Assembly: GCA_003584005.1 (NCBI GenBank)
Contig: QXHL01000025.1
Span: forward strand, 1 to 37,512
Reading direction: 5' to 3'
Source of the DNA: Alicyclobacillaceae bacterium I2511
Lineage (GTDB): Bacteria; Bacillota; Bacilli; Alicyclobacillales; Alicyclobacillaceae
Length of the DNA stretch: 37,512 bases
The notes below the pieces were generated by a model. That model worked only from the letters and a program-made list of their open reading frames with translations. It ran no database searches and was not told the origin of the DNA. The translations under genes were made by a program, and so were the position numbers. This document shows positions 1 through 7,421 of the stretch, piece by piece. Positions within the stretch are counted from its first letter, which is position 1; the number at the start of each line of letters is the position of its first letter.

Positions 1-145
1 AGCACAGATTGGAAATCCGGGTGTTTCTAGTTGCTGCTGAAAAATCATTCGCCATTCTTCACACGCTCCCCCGCAATAAAGCCTTCCACTATATTTGGTG
101 CGGCCTATTTACGCAACAACTTACCCCAATAACTTACCCACGGCC
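1..145. other. Left edge, no gene seen
   Basis: I see no coding frame with a ribosome site here. A 7-bp inverted repeat (GGCCCTA at 142-148, TAGGGCC at 167-173) straddles the stop codon of the minus-strand phosphodiesterase gene. It has no T tract, so it is at best a weak 3' stem-loop. Confidence 0.4.
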
Positions 146-883
146 CTAAACCGTGCGTACCGCCTGTAGGGCCACATTGGGGTGATTGGAAATGAGCACA
201 TCTACCCCCCATGCTGCCAGGGTACGCAAATCCAAGGCATCGTCCACGGTCCAGGCGCAGACCTTCACGGCCGCAGCATGGCAATCTTCCACCAGCTTCT
301 TTGTGATGAATTGGTAATCCATATTCACCGAGTAGGCCCCCAACCGCTTTGCATCCTGACAGGGGTCTGTCCCCTTGTCCTCATATAAAAGCCCCACCGG
401 CGTACCTGGGAATTGTTCCTGCAGGTAACGCAAACAGGGATGATAAAAAGAAGAAATCAAGACGTGTTTGCCAAATGGGTACTGCAGCAGGATGGGCATA
501 AAGCGGTCCACCAGTGCTTTCCAATCCTCGTTGTAAACCTTGACTTCGATGTTGTAAAAACCGTTTGGATGGGTTTGGGCAATCAGCTGCAAAACCTCTT
601 CCAGCAACGGAATGGGTTGGGCAGGCACTTGGGGCCAACCCTGGGCCGCATTGAGACGACGCAGCTGGGCCAAGGATTTTTCGGAGACTTTGCCACTTTC
701 CTGGGTAGTACGGTTGACAGTTGCATCATGAAAAATAACCGGCACATGGTCTGAGGACAGTTGCACATCAAATTCAAGTCCATCCACACCCAGCGCTAAC
801 GCCTCGTTAAATGCCATCAGGGTGTTTTCCGGATACTGTCCACTCCAGCCGCGATGGGCTAATATGAATGATTGGTTTAGCAA
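146..883 (-). CDS. Glycerophosphodiester phosphodiesterase (GDPD family)
   Basis: Hydrolyses glycerophosphodiesters to sn-glycerol 3-phosphate plus an alcohol. The N-terminus carries the family signature LAHRGWSGQYPENT, followed by GLEFDVQLSSD and the HD motif, i.e. the catalytic and metal-binding His/Glu/Asp set of a TIM-barrel GDPD. The C-terminus has the usual WTVDD and GVDVLISNHP segments. I start it at the TTG at 883 (245 aa) because GGAG lies 8 nt upstream and the protein then begins right before the HRG motif; a GTG at 943 would add 20 residues without homology. No signal peptide is seen, so it is probably cytoplasmic. It is divergent from glpP, whose product senses glycerol 3-phosphate, which fits a shared glycerol-phosphate theme. 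Confidence 0.88.
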   Translation of the reverse strand: MLNQSFILAHRGWSGQYPENTLMAFNEALALGVDGLEFDVQLSSDHVPVIFHDATVNRTTQESGKVSEKSLAQLRRLNAAQGWPQVPAQPIPLLEEVLQLIAQTHPNGFYNIEVKVYNEDWKALVDRFMPILLQYPFGKHVLISSFYHPCLRYLQEQFPGTPVGLLYEDKGTDPCQDAKRLGAYSVNMDYQFITKKLVEDCHAAAVKVCAWTVDDALDLRTLAAWGVDVLISNHPNVALQAVRTV

Positions 884-1030
884 TAGAACGACTCCTTCCA
901 ATCGATGTCTAAAATTCCAGAAAAACAAAACCCCATGGCACACCCCTCCCTACTGCTGGAAGGGGAAACCACGGGGCTCTCATCATCTCCGGCCCATGAC
1001 CATCATCCCTGTATTGGGTCAAAATCTGTG

Positions 1031-1059
1031 TTTCACGCCAAATCTTTTACCCCTATAAT
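1031..1059 (+). promoter_or_regulatory. Probable sigma-A promoter of glpP
   Basis: A perfect TATAAT lies at 1054-1059, with a weak -35 (TTTCAC, 1031-1036) 17 bp upstream. Transcription would start near 1066. This leaves only about 20 nt before the Shine-Dalgarno sequence at 1085-1091, and so constrains where translation of glpP can begin. Confidence 0.6.
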
Positions 1060-1096
1060 AAGAATACATGCTGCTATTGATTAGAAGGGAGCCAAT

Positions 1097-1693
1097 ATCA
1101 TCAATACATTAGAGTACGCCCTGAAGAAAAAGCCCATTATTACGGCTGTCACACGGGATGAGGACCTTGACACAGCTGTGAGTTCAAGCGCCAATGTGGT
1201 CTTTCTGCTCAACTCAGACATCATGACGTTATCTGAGACCACATCCCAACTACAGGCCGCAGGCAAACTTTGCTTCGTGCACCTGGACCTGATGACGGGA
1301 ATCGCCCGAGACGCTTCCGGAATTCGCTATTTAGCCGAGCAAATGGGCGTCGACGGCATTGTCACCACACGCACCAACCTCATTTCCATCGCCAAACACC
1401 ATGGCCTCATGACAGTACAACGCACCTTCATTTTGGACTCTGTTTCCATAGACCAGGCCTTAAAGACCATGCAAGACTCCCGTCCCGATGCCGTGGAAGT
1501 GCTACCGGGATTGGTGATTCCGCATGTGCTGCCAATGACACAGGCGGGCAACCATTCTCCCATCATCGCCGGCGGTCTATTGTCGACAACGGATCACGTG
1601 CGGATGGTCCTTAAATCCGGCTGTATTGGCATCTCCACCAGTTCTTTACACCTGTGGCAGTGGCAAGACCAGGGTTTCCCACAAAAATCATAA
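1097..1693 (+). CDS. glpP: Glycerol-3-phosphate-responsive antiterminator GlpP
   Basis: GlpP is a TIM-barrel-like RNA-binding protein that, with glycerol 3-phosphate, prevents termination in leaders of glycerol genes. Family segments are clear: KKKPIITAV near the N-terminus, VVFLLNSDI, FVHLDLMTGIARD, GVDGIVTTRTNL, the segment DAVEVLPG, and IIAGGLLSTTDHV. The start is unusual. The frame is open back to a stop at 1082-1084, but holds no ATG, GTG or TTG before GTG 1178, which would delete conserved residues. A good ribosome site (AAGGGAG, 1085-1091) points to ATC at 1097 (or 1100), giving 198 aa. An ATG at 1068 opens a different frame, so a 1-nt frameshift is the alternative. Divergent from the phosphodiesterase gene. 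Confidence 0.85.
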   Translation: MINTLEYALKKKPIITAVTRDEDLDTAVSSSANVVFLLNSDIMTLSETTSQLQAAGKLCFVHLDLMTGIARDASGIRYLAEQMGVDGIVTTRTNLISIAKHHGLMTVQRTFILDSVSIDQALKTMQDSRPDAVEVLPGLVIPHVLPMTQAGNHSPIIAGGLLSTTDHVRMVLKSGCIGISTSSLHLWQWQDQGFPQKS

Positions 1694-1886
1694 TCTGCAG
1701 CAATTCAGGAGCAATTCAAGAGGAAACGGTAAAACTTATTGTAACACACTATTGGCTTGCTGGGCGGCGGCTTGCATGGTGGCCGGGTAATTCTAAGGTG
1801 TGATGTGCGCCGTTACACCCACGGGCTGACGAAGAACCAAGATGCGCTTGTGGGTGGATGAAGCAGGAACAATTTCGGACAATATT
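1694..1886. other. Intergenic, convergent gene ends
   Basis: This stretch separates the 3' ends of glpP and the ABC ATPase gene. A short imperfect hairpin around 1797-1818 is visible but has no T tract. No confident terminator or gene. Confidence 0.3.
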
Positions 1887-2933
1887 TTATGGTGCGGATA
1901 AAACAGAAATACCTTTTAAAGATACTTTAACCAAATCCCCAAGTTCAAGCTCCATGGCTTGTGCGGCTGGTGTGTCCATAAGGACTTCAGCACCCTTGAT
2001 GCTTAAAGTGAGCCGCACAATGGACCCTAAAAATGTTTTCCTAAGTACTTGTGCTTCCATGCCCACATCACTTTCTTGCATCACAACATACTCGGGCCGA
2101 ACATAAAAATACCACTTGCCGCTTGTATCCTGATGGAGATGCGTGGTGGAACATTGCAATTCATACCCTGCCCAGCGACAGTGGTGTGTCGTTGCATCAT
2201 AAGTTTCTAAATTAAATACATTCGTTGTACCAATAAAGGTTGCAACAAACGGTGTAGATGGATGATTATAGACCTCCTCGGGTGTTCCAATTTGCTCCAA
2301 TATCCCCTCTGGGGACAATATTGCCACTCTAGTGGCCAAGGATAAGGCATCCTCTTGGTCATGGGTAACCAATATCATAGTGACACCTAGTGTTTTATAT
2401 AACCTGGCAAATTCGCTGCGCATGATGACTCGAACCTTTGCATCTAAAGCAGCCAAGGGTTCATCCAGTAATATAATTTTAGGGTTACTGGCCAATGCCC
2501 TCGCAATGGCCACACGTTGTTGCTCTCCACCTGAAAGCTGTGCCGGATAGCGATTGGGACCGGAAATTTTGATTAAATCAACTAATTCATCAACCCTCTT
2601 CTGAATCGCCTCCTTTGAATAGTGACGCAGTTCTAAAGGGTACGCGATGTTTTTCCATGCTGTTAAATGTGGAAACAGCGCATACGACTGGAACACGACT
2701 CCAATATTGCGCCGATGTGTTGGCACCTGAGTGATATCCGAACCATCCATAATAATATGGCCCTCGTCAGGGGAAATTAAGCCAGCAATCATGCGTAAGA
2801 TTGTCGTCTTGCCCCCTCCGCTGGGACCCACAATAGATACCAATTCCCCCTGGTCAATATTCAACGAAACGTGATCTATCACCATATGATTCCCAAATTT
2901 TTTTGTTAAGTTGTCTAACTGTAAATAGGCCAT
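1887..2933 (-). CDS. ABC importer ATPase, PotA/FbpC type
   Basis: Energising subunit of an importer of the polyamine/iron/phosphonate group. Walker A GPSGGGKTT is at about residues 37-45, a Q-loop GVVFQSYALFPH follows, the signature LSGGEQQRVAIARAL is near 135, Walker B IILLDEPLAALD follows, and the switch His is in LVTHDQEDAL. The ~110 C-terminal residues form the TOBE-type regulatory extension usual in this family, containing YVRPEYV. 348 aa, the normal length. The ATG at 2933 has GGAGCGGG just upstream. It is the last gene of a minus-strand operon after the binding protein and two permeases, so it belongs with them. The substrate cannot be read from the sequence. Confidence 0.9.
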   Translation of the reverse strand: MAYLQLDNLTKKFGNHMVIDHVSLNIDQGELVSIVGPSGGGKTTILRMIAGLISPDEGHIIMDGSDITQVPTHRRNIGVVFQSYALFPHLTAWKNIAYPLELRHYSKEAIQKRVDELVDLIKISGPNRYPAQLSGGEQQRVAIARALASNPKIILLDEPLAALDAKVRVIMRSEFARLYKTLGVTMILVTHDQEDALSLATRVAILSPEGILEQIGTPEEVYNHPSTPFVATFIGTTNVFNLETYDATTHHCRWAGYELQCSTTHLHQDTSGKWYFYVRPEYVVMQESDVGMEAQVLRKTFLGSIVRLTLSIKGAEVLMDTPAAQAMELELGDLVKVSLKGISVLSAP

Positions 2934-3036
2934 TAATCCCGCTCCATTTCGTCAAACTACACCAGGAATTTATTTACAAAAGAACCCCATAAGGAAAACT
3001 GTGAAACATGCCTACATTGAACGATTTTGTTTTCGA

Positions 3037-3834
3037 CTAGGAAGCACGATAACGATGTGTGATTTTGGGAATAATAAATATCGTAACTGCTAACGCAATC
3101 CATGTAATAAAAAAGCTTAAAAATGCCATACTAGCACCTTCCTGCGGATTGTACATAAAAATAGAATCCATATACAGTGGAAATGTAATTAAATTTCCTC
3201 CCGTCGTCAGTTGTGTAACTGCAAACTCTCCCATTCCTAAAGCAAAAACCAATAGACTTCCATTTATAATACCCGGAGTCAAGTTTGGAAGAATCACTTT
3301 ATAAAAACTTCGCCAGGGAGAAGAACCTAGCGTTGAAGCCGCTTCAGTTAGAGTTCGCACGTCCACTCCCATAAGAGCGTTGTAACAGGCTCGGAAAAAG
3401 AATGGCGAACCCAGAACAGCAAAGGCGAAGGGCAATAAGTAGGGTGTCCCAACTAATGGCAGTGGCCCCGATGAAAACACGGAAACGTAACCAATCGCTA
3501 AGGCCACTCCAGGAACCATAAAGGGCAGTAATGTCCACCATTCCAGAAAAGGCATCCAGCGTGGGTAATACACATACAAGACATACATACTTGGCACAAA
3601 AATAATAATTGCAATGGCCACACCTGTTAAAGAAAGAATAAACGATTCTACCATTGCACTTGTGAAATTTGGGTCTTCCACCAGTTTCACATACGCTTCA
3701 ACCGACCATATTCCACGTGCACCATGGAGAGTTTCCCATAGCAAACCAAGCAAAGGGCTGAGGAGTACAATAACATACAAAAAAATTATTAGTTTATACC
3801 CTTGAAAACCATGCTGTTCACGAGAACCACGCAT
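3037..3834 (-). CDS. ABC importer permease 2, PotC/ThiP-like
   Basis: Multi-pass inner-membrane subunit with about six hydrophobic segments. The EAA loop that contacts the ATPase is seen as LTEAASTLGSSPWRSFYKVI, followed by LPNLTPGIINGSLLVFALGMGEF, typical of the second permease of PotABCD-type systems. I use the ATG at 3834 (265 aa), preceded by GGGAGTG at a 6-nt spacing; a start at 3849 would only add five residues. It follows permease 1 after a gap of about 95 bp and precedes the ATPase after about 100 bp. Slightly AT-richer than the flanking genes, as is the whole transporter operon. Confidence 0.85.
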   Translation of the reverse strand: MRGSREQHGFQGYKLIIFLYVIVLLSPLLGLLWETLHGARGIWSVEAYVKLVEDPNFTSAMVESFILSLTGVAIAIIIFVPSMYVLYVYYPRWMPFLEWWTLLPFMVPGVALAIGYVSVFSSGPLPLVGTPYLLPFAFAVLGSPFFFRACYNALMGVDVRTLTEAASTLGSSPWRSFYKVILPNLTPGIINGSLLVFALGMGEFAVTQLTTGGNLITFPLYMDSIFMYNPQEGASMAFLSFFITWIALAVTIFIIPKITHRYRAS

Positions 3835-3930
3835 AAAAAGCACTCCCAACCGTCCTACGGATCATTCTCATGTAGCATTTTTTGTAAATTAATAATACTT
3901 TTTAGCAGTATGGCTCTATAAGAGACCAAA

Positions 3931-4782
3931 CTATCGCCAACCGGCAGTCCAACGCAAGCTCCAACGATAGGCGAATAATGCAATTAGCATCACAACAATC
4001 ATATCCATGGACAAGGCATCTCCAACGCCAATATTCATCCCAACATTTCCATTGATAAGAAACCCAATTTGTACAGGAACGAGGTTAATGGTACCCGCAG
4101 CTAATGCATAGGCTGTCACGTACGCACCAAAGGAGTTTGCAAACAAAAGAGCAAATACTCCTAATGCTGGCGGAAGCAAAATTGGGAAAGCAACCTTCCA
4201 CCAATAAAGGGGTCTTGAGCCTCCTAAGGTTTGATGTGCTTCCAACCATTCCTGACGCAGTCCCAGTACTGCAGGAAGGATTAATAGAACCGTTAATGGA
4301 ATTTGAAAATTAGAGTAGACAATTACCAGGCCGGTAATACTCAACAAACTAAAGCCAGCCGCATAGATATTGATTCCAAATAAATGATGCAAAAGATTTG
4401 TATAAACTCCATTTGCACCTAAGCTCACCATAAATGCAAAAGCTAGCGGCACCCCCGCAAAGTTGGCAGTCAAAGCAGAAAAGCTCTCCAAAACACGGGC
4501 CATTCCCTGATTTTTTTCACGAGAAATGGCAAGTGCCGCAATAACTCCTAAAACCAACCCAATCAGCGCACTAATCAAGGACACGTACGTCGAAGTAAGA
4601 AAAGAAGAGCGATATTGTGTGGACCATGAAGAACTTAGATTATGGATAGAAAAACTACCGTTATTCAGGAATGTCCCTGATAGAATGCCCAAAACGGGAA
4701 GTATTTCAAACAAAAAAAGAAAAAGGGCTAGAATAACCAACGTCCCTAGCCCCATTTTACGAGATAAAAATCTATGCCTCAC
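3931..4782 (-). CDS. ABC importer permease 1, PotB-like
   Basis: Inner-membrane permease of 283 aa with an N-terminal signal-anchor-like helix and about five further hydrophobic segments. The EAA region is present as EWLEAHQTLGGSRPLYWWKVA followed by FPILLPPALGVFALLFANSFGA. The GTG start overlaps the stop of the binding-protein gene (GTGA), so the two are probably translationally coupled; AGGTG lies 8 nt upstream of the GTG. It pairs with the downstream permease to form the heterodimeric channel. Confidence 0.85.
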   Translation of the reverse strand: MRHRFLSRKMGLGTLVILALFLFLFEILPVLGILSGTFLNNGSFSIHNLSSSWSTQYRSSFLTSTYVSLISALIGLVLGVIAALAISREKNQGMARVLESFSALTANFAGVPLAFAFMVSLGANGVYTNLLHHLFGINIYAAGFSLLSITGLVIVYSNFQIPLTVLLILPAVLGLRQEWLEAHQTLGGSRPLYWWKVAFPILLPPALGVFALLFANSFGAYVTAYALAAGTINLVPVQIGFLINGNVGMNIGVGDALSMDMIVVMLIALFAYRWSLRWTAGWR

Positions 4783-5894
4783 GATTTCAACACCTCAGGT
4801 CCCCATTCTGTGTTCACTAGTTTTTGTTGAGCGCTTAAATCTCCTGTGAGAAAGTGGACAGCGCTCATATTGATTTTGGGGAGATGAACGGAACTGGGCA
4901 AATGAATGTAGGAAAGTCTAACTGGAAACGCTCCCCCCTCAGCGTAGGAAATCTGTCCCGCATCTGAAAACAAATAATTATTTAATAGTCTGGCCGCATA
5001 AGGGTGTGGGGCAGATTGATTAATCACTTCAACGTAGGGCCCCGCCACAGTTGAATTTGTGGGTACAACGACTTTGACAGGCGGATTCCCATTAAAAGTT
5101 TGAGCATCAGACTGGCCTAAATAATTCCATGTAATTTCGATGGCTGCTTGCCCAGATTGTAACTCACTCGGATCCCCTAACGCGCCGGTCCAATTACCAT
5201 CCTGATGTAACTTAGCAAAAAAATTGATACCGGGTTGAATATTCTGTGCGCTTCCTCCAAAAGCGTAAGCCGCTGCTACAACCGCATCAAAAGCTTCGGC
5301 AGAGGCCCTTGGATCGTCCACCCCAATGAGTCCTTTGTACTGTGGGTTTAATAAATCCTGCCACGTGGTGGGTATTGTTTTCACTTTAGCAGGATTCACA
5401 ACAAAAGAAATCACACCGTAATAAGCAGTAGCCCAGTAACCGTTCGCGTCTTTTAAATTACTCGGAATTTGATTCCAATATTGATTTTTATAGGGTGCAA
5501 GTACCCCCATTTTCACTGCTTCTGGACCAAATGAAATACCGATATCGCCCACATCACCGATGGGATGCGCTTTTTCAGACTGAAAGGCCTGGAGTTCTTG
5601 CGCAGAAGACATATTGCCTTCTGCCACATAAAGAGTTTTTAGCCCATATTTAGTGGAAAAGTTTTTCCACATCCCTCCATAATTCGCCCAATTTGACGGC
5701 ATTCCAAATCCCACAACTTCGCCTTCAGATTTTGCATGAGATACTAATGTGGACGTTGCTATTCCGCTAACAGGCAATTGTGCAGGTGTAGATGTGGGCG
5801 CAGAGGTCTGTGTTCCACATCCGCTAAGAACCATAGCCGTTAATACAGGAGACGTTGCCAAAAGCAAAGAAGTCTTTACTCTTTTTTTCATCAT
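4779..5894 (-). CDS. ABC importer solute-binding lipoprotein, PotD/AfuA type
   Basis: Extracytoplasmic binding protein of 371 aa. It has a charged N-terminus, a hydrophobic core and a lipobox ending in LSGCG, so the mature protein is probably anchored by lipid at Cys 26. Blocks such as SEGEVVGFGMPSNW, TTWQDLLNPQYKGLIGVDDP and PYAARLLNNYLFSDAGQ are typical of family-1 proteins of the Fe3+/spermidine/phosphonate/thiamine cluster. First gene of the operon; AGGGGGG lies just before tandem ATG codons (5894 and 5891). A long leader of about 310 nt with an attenuator precedes it. The ligand is unknown. Proximity to the GDPD and glpP genes is suggestive only. Confidence 0.88.
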   Translation of the reverse strand: MMKKRVKTSLLLATSPVLTAMVLSGCGTQTSAPTSTPAQLPVSGIATSTLVSHAKSEGEVVGFGMPSNWANYGGMWKNFSTKYGLKTLYVAEGNMSSAQELQAFQSEKAHPIGDVGDIGISFGPEAVKMGVLAPYKNQYWNQIPSNLKDANGYWATAYYGVISFVVNPAKVKTIPTTWQDLLNPQYKGLIGVDDPRASAEAFDAVVAAAYAFGGSAQNIQPGINFFAKLHQDGNWTGALGDPSELQSGQAAIEITWNYLGQSDAQTFNGNPPVKVVVPTNSTVAGPYVEVINQSAPHPYAARLLNNYLFSDAGQISYAEGGAFPVRLSYIHLPSSVHLPKINMSAVHFLTGDLSAQQKLVNTEWGPEVLKS

Positions 5895-6049
5895 TTTCCC
5901 CCCTAATTAAATGACCAAACTGCAATTAGGAATATAGTTATAAGCTCTACGATTATATACTCCCAACTTGTGTATCATCAATTGTGCTTTTAATACCCCA
6001 TTAATCCCCCCTTTATATGCTTCAAATGAAGAACATTTAAAGTAAATAC

Positions 6050-6131
6050 AAAAACCCAATTGAAAACTACCAGACAGCAAAGCTATCTGCTTAGCTTTCA
6101 ATTGGGTGTTCTCCATTACTCAGCCCAATTG
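6050..6131 (-). promoter_or_regulatory. Three-arm transcription attenuator in ABC operon leader
   Basis: Read on the minus strand, arm 1 (CAATTGGG, 6131-6124) can pair with arm 2 (CCCAATTG, 6106-6099). Arm 2 extended (CCCAATTGAAA, 6106-6096) can instead pair with arm 3 (TTTCAATTGGG, 6065-6055), which is followed by five U residues (6054-6050). The second pairing, helped by an inner imperfect stem (CAGATAGC/GCTGTCTG), makes an intrinsic terminator; the first is a competing antiterminator. This is the classic layout of a riboswitch or protein-controlled attenuator. I do not recognise the class. It lies about 155 nt upstream of the binding-protein start. Confidence 0.65.
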
Positions 6132-6215
6132 GCGCAAAAATATTATTAGATTATTTGACTTATTGCTTTTACATAAACTACTTGAACACTCAGGACGCTT
6201 CTTGAAGACACTTTC

Positions 6216-6244
6216 AATCTACTATTTCTAAATTTCATTGTCAA
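6216..6244 (-). promoter_or_regulatory. Probable sigma-A promoter of the ABC operon
   Basis: On the minus strand a perfect -35 TTGACA (6244-6239) and a -10-like TAGATT (6221-6216) are separated by exactly 17 bp. Transcription would begin near 6208 and read through the attenuator into the solute-binding-protein gene. Confidence 0.6.
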
Positions 6245-6258
6245 CATTTTTTTTTGCA

Positions 6259-6294
6259 AATCACCGCCCACAACTCACGTGGTGGGCGGTGATT
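6259..6294 (-). other. Strong stem-loop across the lgt stop codon
   Basis: A perfect 13-bp inverted repeat (AATCACCGCCCAC at 6259-6271, its complement at 6282-6294) with a 10-nt loop encloses the stop codon (6275-6277). On the minus strand it is followed by an A run, not a T run, so it does not look like a canonical intrinsic terminator; it may protect the 3' end. Confidence 0.55.
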
Positions 6295-7114
6295 CATCCG
6301 CCTGACTGTGGGTGTAACCAAGGCGATTTGTGCGGTTTTTTCTAAATATCCAAACCCCCAGGGCCAGTCCCACTACCACGGAAACGACGGCCGTGTACTG
6401 TGCAGCATCCCACCCTAAGGCGAAACGAGGTGAGTCCCCCCGCATAATCTCCATAAAAAACCGCACAATGTTGTAGGTGACCAGGTAGTAGATAAACGCG
6501 AAACCCACGGGCCAACCCTTTTTTCGTTGAAAGAGTACCAGAAGAATGGCAAACAAGATGACATCGGCCATCCCCTCCCAAATGACTGCGGGCCACAAGG
6601 GATGCAATCCGTATTGTTCATTGGCCAATGTTCCGGGCGGAAACACCACGCCAAATCCGTGCGGATTGGGGGCACCGTATGCACTGCCATTCATAAAATC
6701 AGCATCCCGCCCAATACTCTGGCCCAGCAGAATGCCGGGGGCCGCCATATCGGCAAAAAGCAAGATACTCCTGTTGTGTCTGCGCAAATACCAGATGCCG
6801 GCCGCAACGCCGCCGACAATCCCCCCTTGGATAGACAAACCGCCATTCCAGACTGCGACAATTTGGCCGAGGTGATGCTCGTAAAACGGCCAGTCAAAGA
6901 AAAAAACTTGCCAAAAGCGAGCCCCGGCGATGCCAAAAATCAGAATCATGGGGGCCATATTCCACCAGTGCTCCGTATCCCCCTTCTCCCCAAACACCTT
7001 GGCAAAGTACATTGTAACTCCTAACCCGAGCAGAAACGCCAAAGCAAAAATGGTGCTGTAAGAGCGGATGGGAAACGGGCCAATCCAAAACCAATAGGAG
7101 TGCAATTGCTTCAC
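6275..7114 (-). CDS. lgt: Prolipoprotein diacylglyceryl transferase family protein (Lgt), variant
   Basis: Lgt transfers diacylglycerol to the lipobox Cys of prolipoproteins in the membrane. The 279-aa protein has about seven membrane segments and family landmarks: the N-terminal PIRSYS, WNGGLSIQGGIVGG near 89-102, GQSIGRDADFMNG at 131-143, HPLWPAVIWEG, and NIVRFFMEIMRGD with Arg 218 and Glu 222. Two positions differ from classical Lgt. The essential His of the GG-x-x-x-HGG motif is Gln 96, and the Asn of GR-x-GNF is Asp 139. So it is either a divergent active enzyme or a paralogue; whether another lgt exists is not visible here. Divergent from the riboswitch-controlled GGDEF gene. Confidence 0.82.
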   Translation of the reverse strand: MKQLHSYWFWIGPFPIRSYSTIFALAFLLGLGVTMYFAKVFGEKGDTEHWWNMAPMILIFGIAGARFWQVFFFDWPFYEHHLGQIVAVWNGGLSIQGGIVGGVAAGIWYLRRHNRSILLFADMAAPGILLGQSIGRDADFMNGSAYGAPNPHGFGVVFPPGTLANEQYGLHPLWPAVIWEGMADVILFAILLVLFQRKKGWPVGFAFIYYLVTYNIVRFFMEIMRGDSPRFALGWDAAQYTAVVSVVVGLALGVWIFRKNRTNRLGYTHSQADESPPTT

Positions 7115-7167
7115 CTCACATCATAGAATTTCACATCGACAATCCCCTGGGTATGGCTCTAAATAGA

Positions 7168-7196
7168 TTGAAACGGAATCAAAAAAGTGGGACAAT
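7168..7196 (+). promoter_or_regulatory. Probable sigma-A promoter for the riboswitch transcript
   Basis: TTGAAA (7168-7173) and GACAAT (7191-7196) are 17 bp apart, a good sigma-A match. A start near 7203 would place the c-di-GMP aptamer at the very 5' end of the transcript. Confidence 0.6.
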
Positions 7197-7214
7197 ATGT
7201 ACCAGATAGTAAGG

Positions 7215-7303
7215 TACGGTTGGTATATTAAAGGCAAACCAGCGGTGACGCTGGGACGCAAAGCCTCGGGTCTGTCTCCAGGCAGATGGCCAGGTTGCTG
7301 CCA
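7215..7303 (+). promoter_or_regulatory. Cyclic di-GMP-I (GEMM) riboswitch aptamer
   Basis: Conserved GEMM blocks are present in order: GGCAAACC (7233-7240), a short stem closed by a GNRA tetraloop (AGCG-GTGA-CGCT, 7241-7252), GGGACGCAAAGCC (7253-7265), a second longer stem, and a tetraloop-receptor/3' strand region with CAGGTTGCTG (7291-7300). These are the hallmark ligand-site and tertiary-contact sequences of class I c-di-GMP aptamers. The element is followed by an intrinsic terminator and then by a GGDEF gene, a known genomic context for this riboswitch. Confidence 0.92.
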
Positions 7304-7314
7304 CCACTTATTGC

Positions 7315-7340
7315 GGGCAGCCTTTGATGGTTGCCCTTTT
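7315..7340 (+). terminator. Riboswitch expression-platform terminator
   Basis: GGGCAGCC (7315-7322), loop TTTGAT, GGTTGCCC (7329-7336), then TTTT. The 5' arm GGCAGC (7316-7321) can alternatively pair with GCTGCC (7298-7303), which overlaps the 3' strand of the aptamer. Aptamer folding should therefore free the terminator, predicting an OFF switch (inference). Confidence 0.75.
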
Positions 7341-7421
7341 CGTTATACCACGGGTTCTCTCGACAATCTACCCATTCACCCCTTCCGACTCCGCAAGTTG
7401 TGAAAGGAATGAAGCCAAAAA

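Noticed and set aside
5907-6116. 69-codon frame in the leader of the ABC operon
   Set aside because: It runs through the terminator hairpin, has a poor ribosome site and no recognisable sequence. A leader peptide cannot be excluded, but the hairpin logic explains the region better.
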